From the NCBI GenBank assembly GCA_001769125.1, contig MEOG01000025.1, forward strand, positions 1 through 40,319: 40,319 nucleotides of DNA, given 5' to 3'. The first letter of the stretch is position 1, and every line of letters begins with the position of its first letter. This DNA comes from Bacteroidetes bacterium GWF2_35_48 (GTDB lineage: Bacteria; Bacteroidota; Bacteroidia; Bacteroidales; GWF2-35-48). The notes below the pieces were generated by a model. That model was not told the DNA's origin, searched no databases, and saw only the letters and a list, made by a program, of their open reading frames with translations. A program made the position numbers and the translations under genes. Below, piece after piece: positions 32,352 through 40,319 of this stretch.

Positions 32352-33503
32352 ATGAGCAAGCCCGTAATAAATTCTAAATTACCTCATGTAGGGACAACTA
32401 TTTTTGCGATTATGTCGAAAATGGCAACAGATTACAATGCAATAAATTTGTCACAGGGATTTCCAAATTTTCCTGCATCTTCAGAATTAATAAGTATAGT
32501 AGAGAAATATATGCGCAAGGGCTTCAATCAATATGCTCCTATGCCGGGAGTTAAAGAATTGCGTGAAGCAATTTCTGATAAGGCTGAAAAACTGTATGGC
32601 ATATCCTATCATCCGGAAACTGAAGTAACGGTTACATCCGGAGGAACGGAAGCTTTATTTTCTGCAATATCTGCGGTAGTTGAAAAAGGAGATGAAGTTA
32701 TTGTATTCGAACCTGCGTATGACAGCTATGTTCCTGCCATTGAGTTAAACGGTGGAATTCCGATTTATATAAGCCTGTGTCCGCCCCACTATAAAATTGA
32801 CTGGGAAATTGTGAAACAAAAAATTTCATCTAAAACAAAACTTATTATTGTTAATACACCACATAATCCTACTGGTGCGGTATTAAGCGCAGAAGATCTT
32901 AAGCAACTTGCAAATATGGTGCGTAACACAAATATTTTTCTTATTGCAGATGAAGTGTATGAACATATAATTTTTGATGATTTGAAACATCACTCATTTA
33001 TGACGCATCCGGTACTACAGGAGCGCAGTTTCATCATTGGTTCCTTTGGAAAAACCTTTCATGTTACAGGATGGAAAATCGGATTTTGCGTTGCACCTGT
33101 TGCTTTAACAACAGAATTCAGAAAAATCCATCAGTTCTTAACTTTTGCAAGCATAACGCCCGTACAGTATGCTCTGGCAGAATTTATGAAAAATCCCGAC
33201 AACTATTTGGAAGTTCCGGCATTTTACGAACAGAAAAGAAATAAATTTCTTGATGCTGTAAAAAATTCCAAATTTACATTTCAGCCATCATCCGGAAGTT
33301 ATTTTCAGAATCTTTCCTATAAAAACATAAGCAATGAAAATGATTTTGATCTGGCAGTAAGACTCACTAAAGAAATAGGTGTTGCATCAATACCTGTTTC
33401 TGTATTTTATCATGATAAAACCGATCATAAAATTTTGCGTTTTTGTTTTGCAAAAGATGATGCAACACTTGAATTGGCTGGGGAGAAGTTGTGTGGATTG
33501 TAA
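32352..33503 (+). CDS. PLP-dependent aminotransferase (methionine/kynurenine type)
   Basis: A 383-residue fold type I class I/II aminotransferase. It opens with SKLPHVGTTIFAIMSKMA and the substrate-loop INLSQGFPNF typical of methionine aminotransferase (YbdL-like) and kynurenine aminotransferase enzymes. PLP contacts: SGGTEALF (96-103), NTPHNPTG (168-175), D200 (IADEVYEH), and the Schiff-base lysine K234 in SFGKTFHVTGWKIGF. The start is the ATG at 32352; an in-frame ATG 60 bases earlier would add a leader unlike the family. A role in methionine salvage or aromatic amino acid turnover is likely, but the exact substrate cannot be read from sequence. Confidence 0.92.
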   Translation: MSKPVINSKLPHVGTTIFAIMSKMATDYNAINLSQGFPNFPASSELISIVEKYMRKGFNQYAPMPGVKELREAISDKAEKLYGISYHPETEVTVTSGGTEALFSAISAVVEKGDEVIVFEPAYDSYVPAIELNGGIPIYISLCPPHYKIDWEIVKQKISSKTKLIIVNTPHNPTGAVLSAEDLKQLANMVRNTNIFLIADEVYEHIIFDDLKHHSFMTHPVLQERSFIIGSFGKTFHVTGWKIGFCVAPVALTTEFRKIHQFLTFASITPVQYALAEFMKNPDNYLEVPAFYEQKRNKFLDAVKNSKFTFQPSSGSYFQNLSYKNISNENDFDLAVRLTKEIGVASIPVSVFYHDKTDHKILRFCFAKDDATLELAGEKLCGL

Positions 33504-33561
33504 ATTAATACGAATAACATATTACTAATTTTAGATAAATAAAACATAAATCATTTCACTT

Positions 33562-36096
33562 ATGAGAACAAAAAAAGCCAGTCCTTTAAAAGCTAAAAAT
33601 ATTCAGGCAGTAAAAAGAAAAAATATTCAAACAAAAAAAACTACTATAAAAAAAGTTAAGAAAGATGTAAAAATTCCGTACCATCAGAAGCCTGAAAACA
33701 TGAGTCTCGAAGAATGGCAAATCGCGCTCAGGAAGCAGGTTGCGAAAGAAACTGTTTTTAGTCTTGAAAATATCGGAGGTCAAGCTGTTTTTTCTGATTA
33801 TCTTGTAAAAAATCCCTTGACAAAACAAACATACAAAGTTGCAATACGCGATAATGCAAAAGGTTTAAATTTTTGTTCCTGTCCCGATTTTAAAACAAAC
33901 CTGCTCGGTACCTGCAAGCACATTGAGTTTGTTCTTGATAAAATTAATAATATACCGGCAAAGAAAAAATTAATGAAAGAAGGATTTCATCCTGAATACT
34001 CTTCTTTGAGTATTCGCTATGGAACAGAAAGAAAAATATATCTCAGAATAGGAACAGAAAATGAAACCGAAATCAAAAAACTTGCAAAAAAATATTTTAA
34101 TGAACATTCTTTTTTAAAAGATAATGCATATCAGGAAATAGATATTTTCCTTTCGGATGTTAAGAAATTAAATGCAGAATTCCGCGCATACGATGATGCT
34201 GTGCAGTTTATTATTGAAAAGCGAGATCGAACAAAAAGAGAAAAAATTATTACAGAACAATATGCAAATCAACCGGAAAAACTTGATTCATTAATTAAAA
34301 CAACACTTTATCCCTATCAAAAAGCGGGGGTATTATTTGCAGCCAAAGCAGGAAGATGCCTGATAGCAGACGACATGGGGCTTGGAAAAACCATTCAGGC
34401 TATTGCTACTTGCGAACTTTTAATCAAAGAATTTTATCTTGATTCAATACTGATTATTTGTCCAACTTCTCTGAAATACCAATGGAAATCTGAAATAAAA
34501 AAATTTACAGGTTGTGATGCTTTGGTTATAGAAGGAATGCCTCATCTGAGAAAAGAAAAATATGAAGCCAATTATACATATAAAATAATTAGCCACCATT
34601 TGGCGAAAAACGATCTTGAAGAAATACGCCGACTGTCTCCCGGCATGGTTATCCTTGATGAAGCGCAACGCATAAAAAACTGGAAAACTAAAATTGCGCA
34701 GGCGGTAAAAACTATTTCTTCAAAATATGCTTTGGTGTTAACAGGAACACCTTTAGAAAATAAAATTGAGGAAATACATTCCATCATGCAGTTTGTAGAT
34801 AATTTCAGATTGGGACCTCTGTACAAATTTTTAAACAAACATCAAGTTGCAGACAGTCATGGCAAAGTAATAGGATATCAGCATCTCAATGATATCAATA
34901 AAACATTAAATGAAGTTCTTATACGCCGCACAAAAGTTGAAATCGCAGATCAGCTTCCGGAAAGAATAGACAATAATTTTTTTGTTGAACTTACACCCAA
35001 ACAAAAAGAACTGCATGCAAATTATTACGAAGAAGTATGCCGCCTTGTAAATAAATGGAAAAAATTTAGATTTCTCTCTGAAGAAGACAGACAAAAACTG
35101 TTGATTTGCCTAAACTGTATGCGTATGGTATCAGACAGCTCTTATATTCTGGATCAGAAAACCCGGCATGACACAAAAATTGCCGAGCTCATGAGTATTT
35201 TAGGAGACCTTTTTGAAAATAAAAATCAGAAAGTAGTTATTTTTAGCCAGTGGGAACGCATGACACGATTGGTTGCTCAGGATTTAGATGCAATGAATAT
35301 AAAATACGAATATTTGCACGGCGGTATTCCCGGTCATAAAAGAGGCATCTTACTTGATAATTTTAGGAATGACCCCGAGTCCCGTGTTTTTCTTTCCACA
35401 GATGCAGGTGGAACAGGACTGAACCTGCAATCTGCCAACTATATAATAAATCTTGATATTCCCTGGAATCCGGCAATTCTTGAACAACGCATCGCACGCG
35501 TTCATCGCTTAGGACAAAAAGAAACCGTGAATGTTATCAATTTTATTTCTACTGGGTCTATAGAACAAAGAATTCTTGCGCTTCTCGGATTTAAAAAATC
35601 AATGTTTGAAGGTGTTCTTGATATGGGAAATGATTCTGTATTTATGAGTGAAGACCGCTTCTCTCAATTCATGCGTACAGTAGAAGCAGTGGCAGAAGCA
35701 CCGGTTGATGAATCGGAAGAAACAGAACATGCAGCAGAAACAGAATCTGAAATATTCGTTGAAGAAGAAGAAAGCATGCCCTTTGCTTCAGCTATATTGC
35801 AACCCGAAGAATCATTGGAAAATCAGGAAAAACCTCAAACGCAATTCCAAAACACAAGCGCTGGTGAATCTTTAGATTTTAATGATCTCATTAAAAAAGG
35901 AATTGATTTTCTTTCACAATTATCAGAATCATTAAAGCCTGATACAAATGGGAATGAAAGAAAAAGTAATGAAGGATTAATCAGGGAAGATGAAAAAACA
36001 GGAGAAAAATATTTGAGAATTCCTTTAAAGAATGAGCAATTTATTTCAAAATTAGCAAAAGGTTTCGGAGCTTTTATTGATGCGATGAGTCGCTGA
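33562..36096 (+). CDS. SWIM-SNF2 family helicase
   Basis: An 844-residue SF2 ATPase. A basic N-terminal tail (1-38) is followed by a SWIM zinc finger with C105, C107, C118 and H120 (CSCPDF, then GTCKHIEFVL). The SNF2 ATPase core has DDMGLGKTIQA (270-280), ILDEAQRIKNW (364-374), LTGTPLENKI, and a helicase C domain with VFLSTDAGGTGLNLQSA and the motif VI region RIARVHRLGQ near 643-652. After the core comes an acidic, probably disordered segment (about 710-790) and a short conserved-looking C-terminus. Such proteins move along double-stranded DNA; the bacterial role is not settled (repair or RNA polymerase recycling are proposed for related proteins). Its 3' end overlaps the convergent TrmH-type gene by 23 bases. 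Confidence 0.93.
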   Translation: MRTKKASPLKAKNIQAVKRKNIQTKKTTIKKVKKDVKIPYHQKPENMSLEEWQIALRKQVAKETVFSLENIGGQAVFSDYLVKNPLTKQTYKVAIRDNAKGLNFCSCPDFKTNLLGTCKHIEFVLDKINNIPAKKKLMKEGFHPEYSSLSIRYGTERKIYLRIGTENETEIKKLAKKYFNEHSFLKDNAYQEIDIFLSDVKKLNAEFRAYDDAVQFIIEKRDRTKREKIITEQYANQPEKLDSLIKTTLYPYQKAGVLFAAKAGRCLIADDMGLGKTIQAIATCELLIKEFYLDSILIICPTSLKYQWKSEIKKFTGCDALVIEGMPHLRKEKYEANYTYKIISHHLAKNDLEEIRRLSPGMVILDEAQRIKNWKTKIAQAVKTISSKYALVLTGTPLENKIEEIHSIMQFVDNFRLGPLYKFLNKHQVADSHGKVIGYQHLNDINKTLNEVLIRRTKVEIADQLPERIDNNFFVELTPKQKELHANYYEEVCRLVNKWKKFRFLSEEDRQKLLICLNCMRMVSDSSYILDQKTRHDTKIAELMSILGDLFENKNQKVVIFSQWERMTRLVAQDLDAMNIKYEYLHGGIPGHKRGILLDNFRNDPESRVFLSTDAGGTGLNLQSANYIINLDIPWNPAILEQRIARVHRLGQKETVNVINFISTGSIEQRILALLGFKKSMFEGVLDMGNDSVFMSEDRFSQFMRTVEAVAEAPVDESEETEHAAETESEIFVEEEESMPFASAILQPEESLENQEKPQTQFQNTSAGESLDFNDLIKKGIDFLSQLSESLKPDTNGNERKSNEGLIREDEKTGEKYLRIPLKNEQFISKLAKGFGAFIDAMSR

Positions 36097-36892
36097 TATC
36101 ACGATTTCTTTGCCTTACAGCCTCAAAAGCAAGAACGGCGCAGGAAACAGAAACATTCATTGAATCTATCTGACCAAACATGGGAATAATAATGTTTTGA
36201 TCAGATTCTTTGAGCCAAATTTCGCTGAGTCCCCAGGCTTCAGACCCTAGGACTATGGCGGAGGGTGGGGTAAAATTGCAGGAATAGCAGTTCACAGCAT
36301 CAGGAGTAATTGCCGCGCTGAAAATTTTTATATTATTTTTTTTTAGCCATTGTAAAGCCTCTTCTGAAGAACAAGATACGATTTGTTTTGTAAAAATACA
36401 GCCTAAACTGGAACGGACGATATTCGGGTTAAACAAATCTGTTTTCGGATCGCAAACGATAATCGCATCAACACCTGCAGCATCTGCAGTACGTAAAATA
36501 GCACCAAGATTTCCGGGTTTTTCTATAGATTCTAATACAAGAATCAAAGGATTCGCAGATAATTGAATTTCTTCAAGAAAAAAATTTTTAATTCCGGCTA
36601 CAGCAATTATTCCATCACGATTTTCACGGTAAGCAATTTTATCAAAAATATTCCGGGATATATCGAAAACCTGAGTATTCGAGGAAAGAAAAGAATCAAA
36701 AACAGAACTATTTTCCCCTGCTATTTCTGAACAAAGAAATAAATATTCCAAATGGAATCCATTCTGGACAGCCTTTTCAATTTCTCTTTTTCCTTCAATA
36801 AAAAACAAGGCATTTTCTCTTCTCTCCTTTGATTCCTGAAGAGATAATAAAAATTTAACACGAGGATTTTTCGCGCTTGTGATTTTTTCCAT
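36074..36892 (-). CDS. TrmH/SpoU-family RNA 2'-O-methyltransferase
   Basis: A 272-residue SPOUT methyltransferase. The N-terminal SpoU substrate-binding domain (about 5-100) starts with ITSAKNPRVKFLLSL as in RlmB/TrmH-like enzymes. The knotted SAM-binding domain has the three motifs: KPGNLGAILRTADAAGVDAI, AIVLGSEAWGLSEIW and IPMFGQIDSMNVSVSCAVL. It should methylate a ribose in rRNA or tRNA; the exact site cannot be told. It is cytoplasmic and overlaps the SNF2 gene end tail to tail. Confidence 0.93.
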   Translation of the reverse strand: MEKITSAKNPRVKFLLSLQESKERRENALFFIEGKREIEKAVQNGFHLEYLFLCSEIAGENSSVFDSFLSSNTQVFDISRNIFDKIAYRENRDGIIAVAGIKNFFLEEIQLSANPLILVLESIEKPGNLGAILRTADAAGVDAIIVCDPKTDLFNPNIVRSSLGCIFTKQIVSCSSEEALQWLKKNNIKIFSAAITPDAVNCYSCNFTPPSAIVLGSEAWGLSEIWLKESDQNIIIPMFGQIDSMNVSVSCAVLAFEAVRQRNRDISDSSHQ

Positions 36893-36943
36893 TTACAATA
36901 TTAACACTTCATTTTTGAGGCATTCTATATTATCAGACAAAGT

Positions 36944-37576
36944 CTATAAATATTCTTTTACTTTTTCTTGAATATACTTTTTTATCTCTTTCCAAGAACA
37001 CTTTATTATCATTTTTGGATCAATATCGGTCTCAGCATCTTCAAAGTAAGTAAGGCTTTTTATTACATAGAAATTATTGTAGTTAGAAAATTTTATTTCA
37101 AAAAAAGAAATCATCTCTTTAAGGGAATACTCATGCAAAAGAAAATACAAATCATAAAAATCTTTTTTTGCTCCCCGATTAGCAATTGCTGCTAATTTCA
37201 TTGGTACTATATCTTCCTTTGATAATAAACGAATTCCATTATCTGTAATAATTGGTTTTATTAACTCGTATTTATATTTTACAATATCAACTTTGATGGA
37301 ATTACGAGAACTTTCAGGATAATTTATTTTTAGATTAAGCCCACCTTTATTTTCTGAAATTTCTTGTATTTGATAATTTTGATCTAATTGTCCCCTAATC
37401 TCAGATAGATTGCATATCTGATTTGTGAAAAAATCCAAGTCAATAGAGATTCTATGACCCATTTGTAAAGCTAATGCAGTTCCTCCTACTAAGTTAAAAT
37501 TAGTTAAAAAATCTTGTTGCATCAAGCTTTTTAATAATTCCAGAGTTCTCTTGTCGATTGTGGAATATTGTAACAT
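36944..37576 (-). CDS. AbiEii/AbiGii-type nucleotidyltransferase toxin
   Basis: A 210-residue nucleotidyltransferase of the AbiEii family. The active-site block GGTALALQMGHRISIDLDFF (31-50) has GGTA, the HR pair and D46 and D48, and later KEDIVPMKLAAIANRGAKKD with the conserved KxxA and RxxxKD residues. Type IV toxins of this kind modify tRNA ends or other targets when not countered. Its start overlaps the upstream small gene by 46 bases, giving a two-gene module. Some family members act in phage defence by abortive infection; that role here is inference. Confidence 0.9.
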   Translation of the reverse strand: MLQYSTIDKRTLELLKSLMQQDFLTNFNLVGGTALALQMGHRISIDLDFFTNQICNLSEIRGQLDQNYQIQEISENKGGLNLKINYPESSRNSIKVDIVKYKYELIKPIITDNGIRLLSKEDIVPMKLAAIANRGAKKDFYDLYFLLHEYSLKEMISFFEIKFSNYNNFYVIKSLTYFEDAETDIDPKMIIKCSWKEIKKYIQEKVKEYL

Positions 37577-37815
37577 CTGAAATCTGTTTTTGAAATATTA
37601 AAATAAATACTACAGAAATTAAGTGTTTTTTGGTCTAAATATCTCATTATTAAAACTTCTTCCTTTATTCTCTCTAAACCATAATAAGCCTTTAATTCTC
37701 GCCAATCATTCAATGACCCTCTTGATAGCACACGATTCATAATAAACTGAGCATTTTTTTCAAAATCAACAGCATTAAAATCTACATCCCAGAATAAAGT
37801 TATATCTAAATTCAT
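37531..37815 (-). CDS. Small partner (putative antitoxin) of the AbiEii-type gene
   Basis: A 94-residue protein directly upstream of, and overlapping by 46 bases, the AbiEii-type gene. It opens with ITLFWDVDFNAVDFEKNAQF and continues with IMNRVLSRGSLNDWRELKAY, YGLERIKEEVLIMRYLDQKT. This pattern matches the small DUF6922-like proteins that often precede AbiEii-type toxins in Bacteroidota. The SLNDW and helix-loop-helix region could bind DNA. The unusually long overlap suggests strong translational coupling. Antitoxin function is inferred from position. Confidence 0.8.
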   Translation of the reverse strand: MNLDITLFWDVDFNAVDFEKNAQFIMNRVLSRGSLNDWRELKAYYGLERIKEEVLIMRYLDQKTLNFCSIYFNISKTDFRCYNIPQSTRELWNY

Positions 37816-37931
37816 CTATCGAATATTGTATTGATTATACAAAGATAAAAAAATAATCTTGTTTGTCTAATGTTTCATAACCCGGGAATCCGAAACCCTA
37901 AACTCAAATATAAATTCTACAGAAACAAAGC

Positions 37932-39755
37932 TTAATCGCTAAACCTCCAACTGACACCGAACTTCATAGTAAAACCATTCATCGGATAATTTAGTACTGT
38001 ATAATAGTTTCTTTTTGACATTAAAGCTGACAGATGCTCAAGTTTGAAAAATAAACGCGCTTTTTTTCGTTGAGCTGCAATAAAAAAATCAATATAAGGA
38101 TGACCTCCCATTTTTTTCTGATATTGCAGATAAAAAACTGATGTTGCAGGCATATATGCATAGCCTTTATAATATGAATTATAATAAACATCAAAGCCTA
38201 TGTGGGTGGGTAATTTTGCTTTGAAAAAATTAAATTTAAAAAATGCTGAATGAAAAAAAATTAAATCCGGCAGCGGAATTACGCTATTACTTGCAAGTTG
38301 ATACGTTATACTGTTATTCAAATGAAATTTTCCGAATTTCAAATTAGCTTTAATAAAAGCAGAGAAAATTGTTACCTGCTCCGTTAATTGTGTCGGTAAA
38401 GCAAGAGAATCATAATAAATATAATTCTCCGATGCCTGAAAATTTACTCCGGCAACAATATTTCTTTTTAAATTATTATAAGAAATCCCCCCTAATAAAT
38501 TCTTTCTATTAAGAAAAACAGTGTCCCATCTGAAATTATTTGAAAAGTATTTCTCCTCAAAAAAATCAGGTTTTGCAATATTGTATGCTGCTTTTATGGA
38601 TATATAATTTGAATCATTTTTAGAAAAAAGATATTTATTAAAAATAACATCAACCGATTTATTCCCGCTATAATGACCCTGAATAAAAGATTTAGCAGTT
38701 AACGAAAAATCAAAAAGCGGATTATTCATCGCAATACTTCCTGCAAAACCCAAAGAAGCAAAAGTGGTATCATAAGAATAAAATCCATTTTTTTCAATTC
38801 TACTATTCACGCCGAATTTTACGTCCAAAGGAAATTTATTTGATAAGTAAGGATTTATTCCAAGAAATACATAATTATCTAAGCTTTTTTGAAATGCGGT
38901 ATCTTTGGTTTTTAAACTGTCATAAAACCAATTCTGATAAAAATTTGATTTGTCGTCATTATAGGCTCTTGAAAAAACAGTAAATGCCGAAGTATGCCCT
39001 AAATTAAAGAGGTATTTTTTTCTAATAGAATCAGCATCGGAAAGTTTAAAAAAAAGAAATTTCTGATTCATAAAAAAAGATTTTTCGGAAGCATTAGAAA
39101 CAGCATTTGTAAAATTAACCGGTATTGTCTGCGTTGGTTCATCGGTCCTCTCAAATAGGGAGTCATTTGCAATTCCTCCATTCATAAGATTCTGATTCAA
39201 ATTAAAAACAAAATGCGCATTCAGAATATATCTTTCAGAATAATAAGAAGAAAAAACAGCAATAGCATGATTTCTGGTACGCTGCCTTTTAAAATAACCG
39301 GGAGCAGCTTCGAGGCGATAATTCAAACCTAAATTAAATTTTTTATTAATATTTTGGGAATGAAATATTTTCAAAATTTGATCTTTCTGACTTCCAAAAG
39401 AGTAGAAAATATCTGTATAAGGGCTTCGTGTATTAACGTAAAAAATATTATGATTATTAAAAAACCAAGGGCTAAAAGCATTGAGAAAAGCCGGGTAATT
39501 ATTAAGGTTTCTGTCAAAAAAGTCGTTAGAAATAAAAGGAGAACCATTATTTCCAAGAGTAGAAATAGATTTGGAGATTAAGTAGGAATAATTAAAAATC
39601 TGAAAATTATTCAGAGAAGTATCAATGGGTATTGTATCAATATTTTGAAGGTGGTTTAATTGAAAAGCGACAATACGAGTAGTATCCGTGTTATCAGAAA
39701 AAGAGGAAAAGGGAAAAATAATGAAAATGCAATAAAAAAGAAATAGATTTTTCAT
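37932..39755 (-). CDS. Outer-membrane putative porin (Porin_10 type)
   Basis: A 607-residue exported beta-barrel protein. Residues 1-20 are a signal peptide (MKNLFLFYCIFIIFPFSSFS). The Porin_10 mark FYVNTRSPYTDIFYSFGSQK followed by DQILKIFHSQN lies near 105-130, then many amphipathic strands of the type FFKLSDADSIRKKYLFNLGH and a terminal barrel strand ending GVSWRFSD with the aromatic residue needed for outer-membrane insertion close to the end. I moved the start to the ATG at 39755, because the 9-codon extension would run into the rRNA terminator at 39775-39805. The solute is unknown. It is the first gene after the rRNA operon on the minus strand. Confidence 0.85.
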   Translation of the reverse strand: MKNLFLFYCIFIIFPFSSFSDNTDTTRIVAFQLNHLQNIDTIPIDTSLNNFQIFNYSYLISKSISTLGNNGSPFISNDFFDRNLNNYPAFLNAFSPWFFNNHNIFYVNTRSPYTDIFYSFGSQKDQILKIFHSQNINKKFNLGLNYRLEAAPGYFKRQRTRNHAIAVFSSYYSERYILNAHFVFNLNQNLMNGGIANDSLFERTDEPTQTIPVNFTNAVSNASEKSFFMNQKFLFFKLSDADSIRKKYLFNLGHTSAFTVFSRAYNDDKSNFYQNWFYDSLKTKDTAFQKSLDNYVFLGINPYLSNKFPLDVKFGVNSRIEKNGFYSYDTTFASLGFAGSIAMNNPLFDFSLTAKSFIQGHYSGNKSVDVIFNKYLFSKNDSNYISIKAAYNIAKPDFFEEKYFSNNFRWDTVFLNRKNLLGGISYNNLKRNIVAGVNFQASENYIYYDSLALPTQLTEQVTIFSAFIKANLKFGKFHLNNSITYQLASNSVIPLPDLIFFHSAFFKFNFFKAKLPTHIGFDVYYNSYYKGYAYMPATSVFYLQYQKKMGGHPYIDFFIAAQRKKARLFFKLEHLSALMSKRNYYTVLNYPMNGFTMKFGVSWRFSD

Positions 39756-39774
39756 TCTGCAATAATAAAAAAAA

Positions 39775-39805
39775 AACCTCAATTCCGAAAAACGGAACTG
39801 AGGTT
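39775..39805 (-). terminator. rRNA operon terminator
   Basis: Read on the minus strand, AACCTCAGTTCCG pairs with CGGAATTGAGGTT (one mismatch) around a T5 loop and is followed by a run of ten T. It lies 10 bases past the 5S gene. Confidence 0.9.
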
Positions 39806-39814
39806 TTCAAAAGT

Positions 39815-39921
<107 letters not shown>

Positions 39922-39986
39922 GACTTTAAATAAGATTGACATGTTGGAAAATGGTTAAGTATACTAAAGTGAGATTTATTGAAAGA

Positions 39987-40319
<333 letters not shown>

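Overview
The window is a low-GC chromosomal segment from a member of the Bacteroidota (Bacteroidetes), probably an uncultured or anaerobic one. The signs are a type IX secretion C-terminal sorting domain, a Porin_10-type outer-membrane protein, a SufBCDS operon, split ResB/ResC cytochrome c assembly genes, several upstream sequences of the TTTG-N18-20-TAnnTTTG promoter type, few clear Shine-Dalgarno sites, and many short intergenic hairpins typical of this phylum. No species is named.

Left part (1-8.5 kb): a fragment of an upstream gene, a BFD-type [2Fe-2S] protein, a cupin, a YgbA-type nitrosative-stress protein, a large secreted T9SS cargo protein (thioredoxin-like, PKD, Asp-box repeats, sorting domain), then nrfH-nrfA-resB-resC. 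That last set is a complete ammonia-forming nitrite reductase with its haem-attachment machinery. Together these suggest reduction and detoxification of nitrogen oxides.

Middle (8.5-24.1 kb): a cytoplasmic type I pullulanase, a XerD-type recombinase, a CvpA-family membrane protein (minus), a GH3-family acyl-adenylase followed by an unrecognised exported protein, then a minus-strand block: sufB-sufC-sufD, a decayed mntA-hepT toxin-antitoxin remnant, sufS, a secreted endonuclease/exonuclease/phosphatase-fold protein and aat. A MazEF-like pair lies upstream of sufB.

Right part (24.4-40.3 kb): a fusion of an endonuclease Q-like PHP domain with a UvrD helicase, an RRM protein with a long leader, an unrecognised secreted protein, a family 2 glycosyltransferase, an MNT/HEPN pair, a PLP aminotransferase, a SWIM-SNF2 helicase, a TrmH-type RNA methyltransferase, an AbiEii-type nucleotidyltransferase with a small partner, a porin, and the end of an rRNA operon (23S 3' part and 5S, minus strand).

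The gene content is mostly housekeeping with several small toxin-antitoxin-like modules. The most unusual items are the EndoQ-UvrD fusion, a 15-unit array of degenerate 11-bp repeats (28259-28424) that reverses orientation at its centre, intergenic hairpins that keep one 14-nt loop while their stems differ, a five-hairpin inverted element present twice (one copy inside the nrf cluster), and the toxin-antitoxin remnant inside the suf operon.
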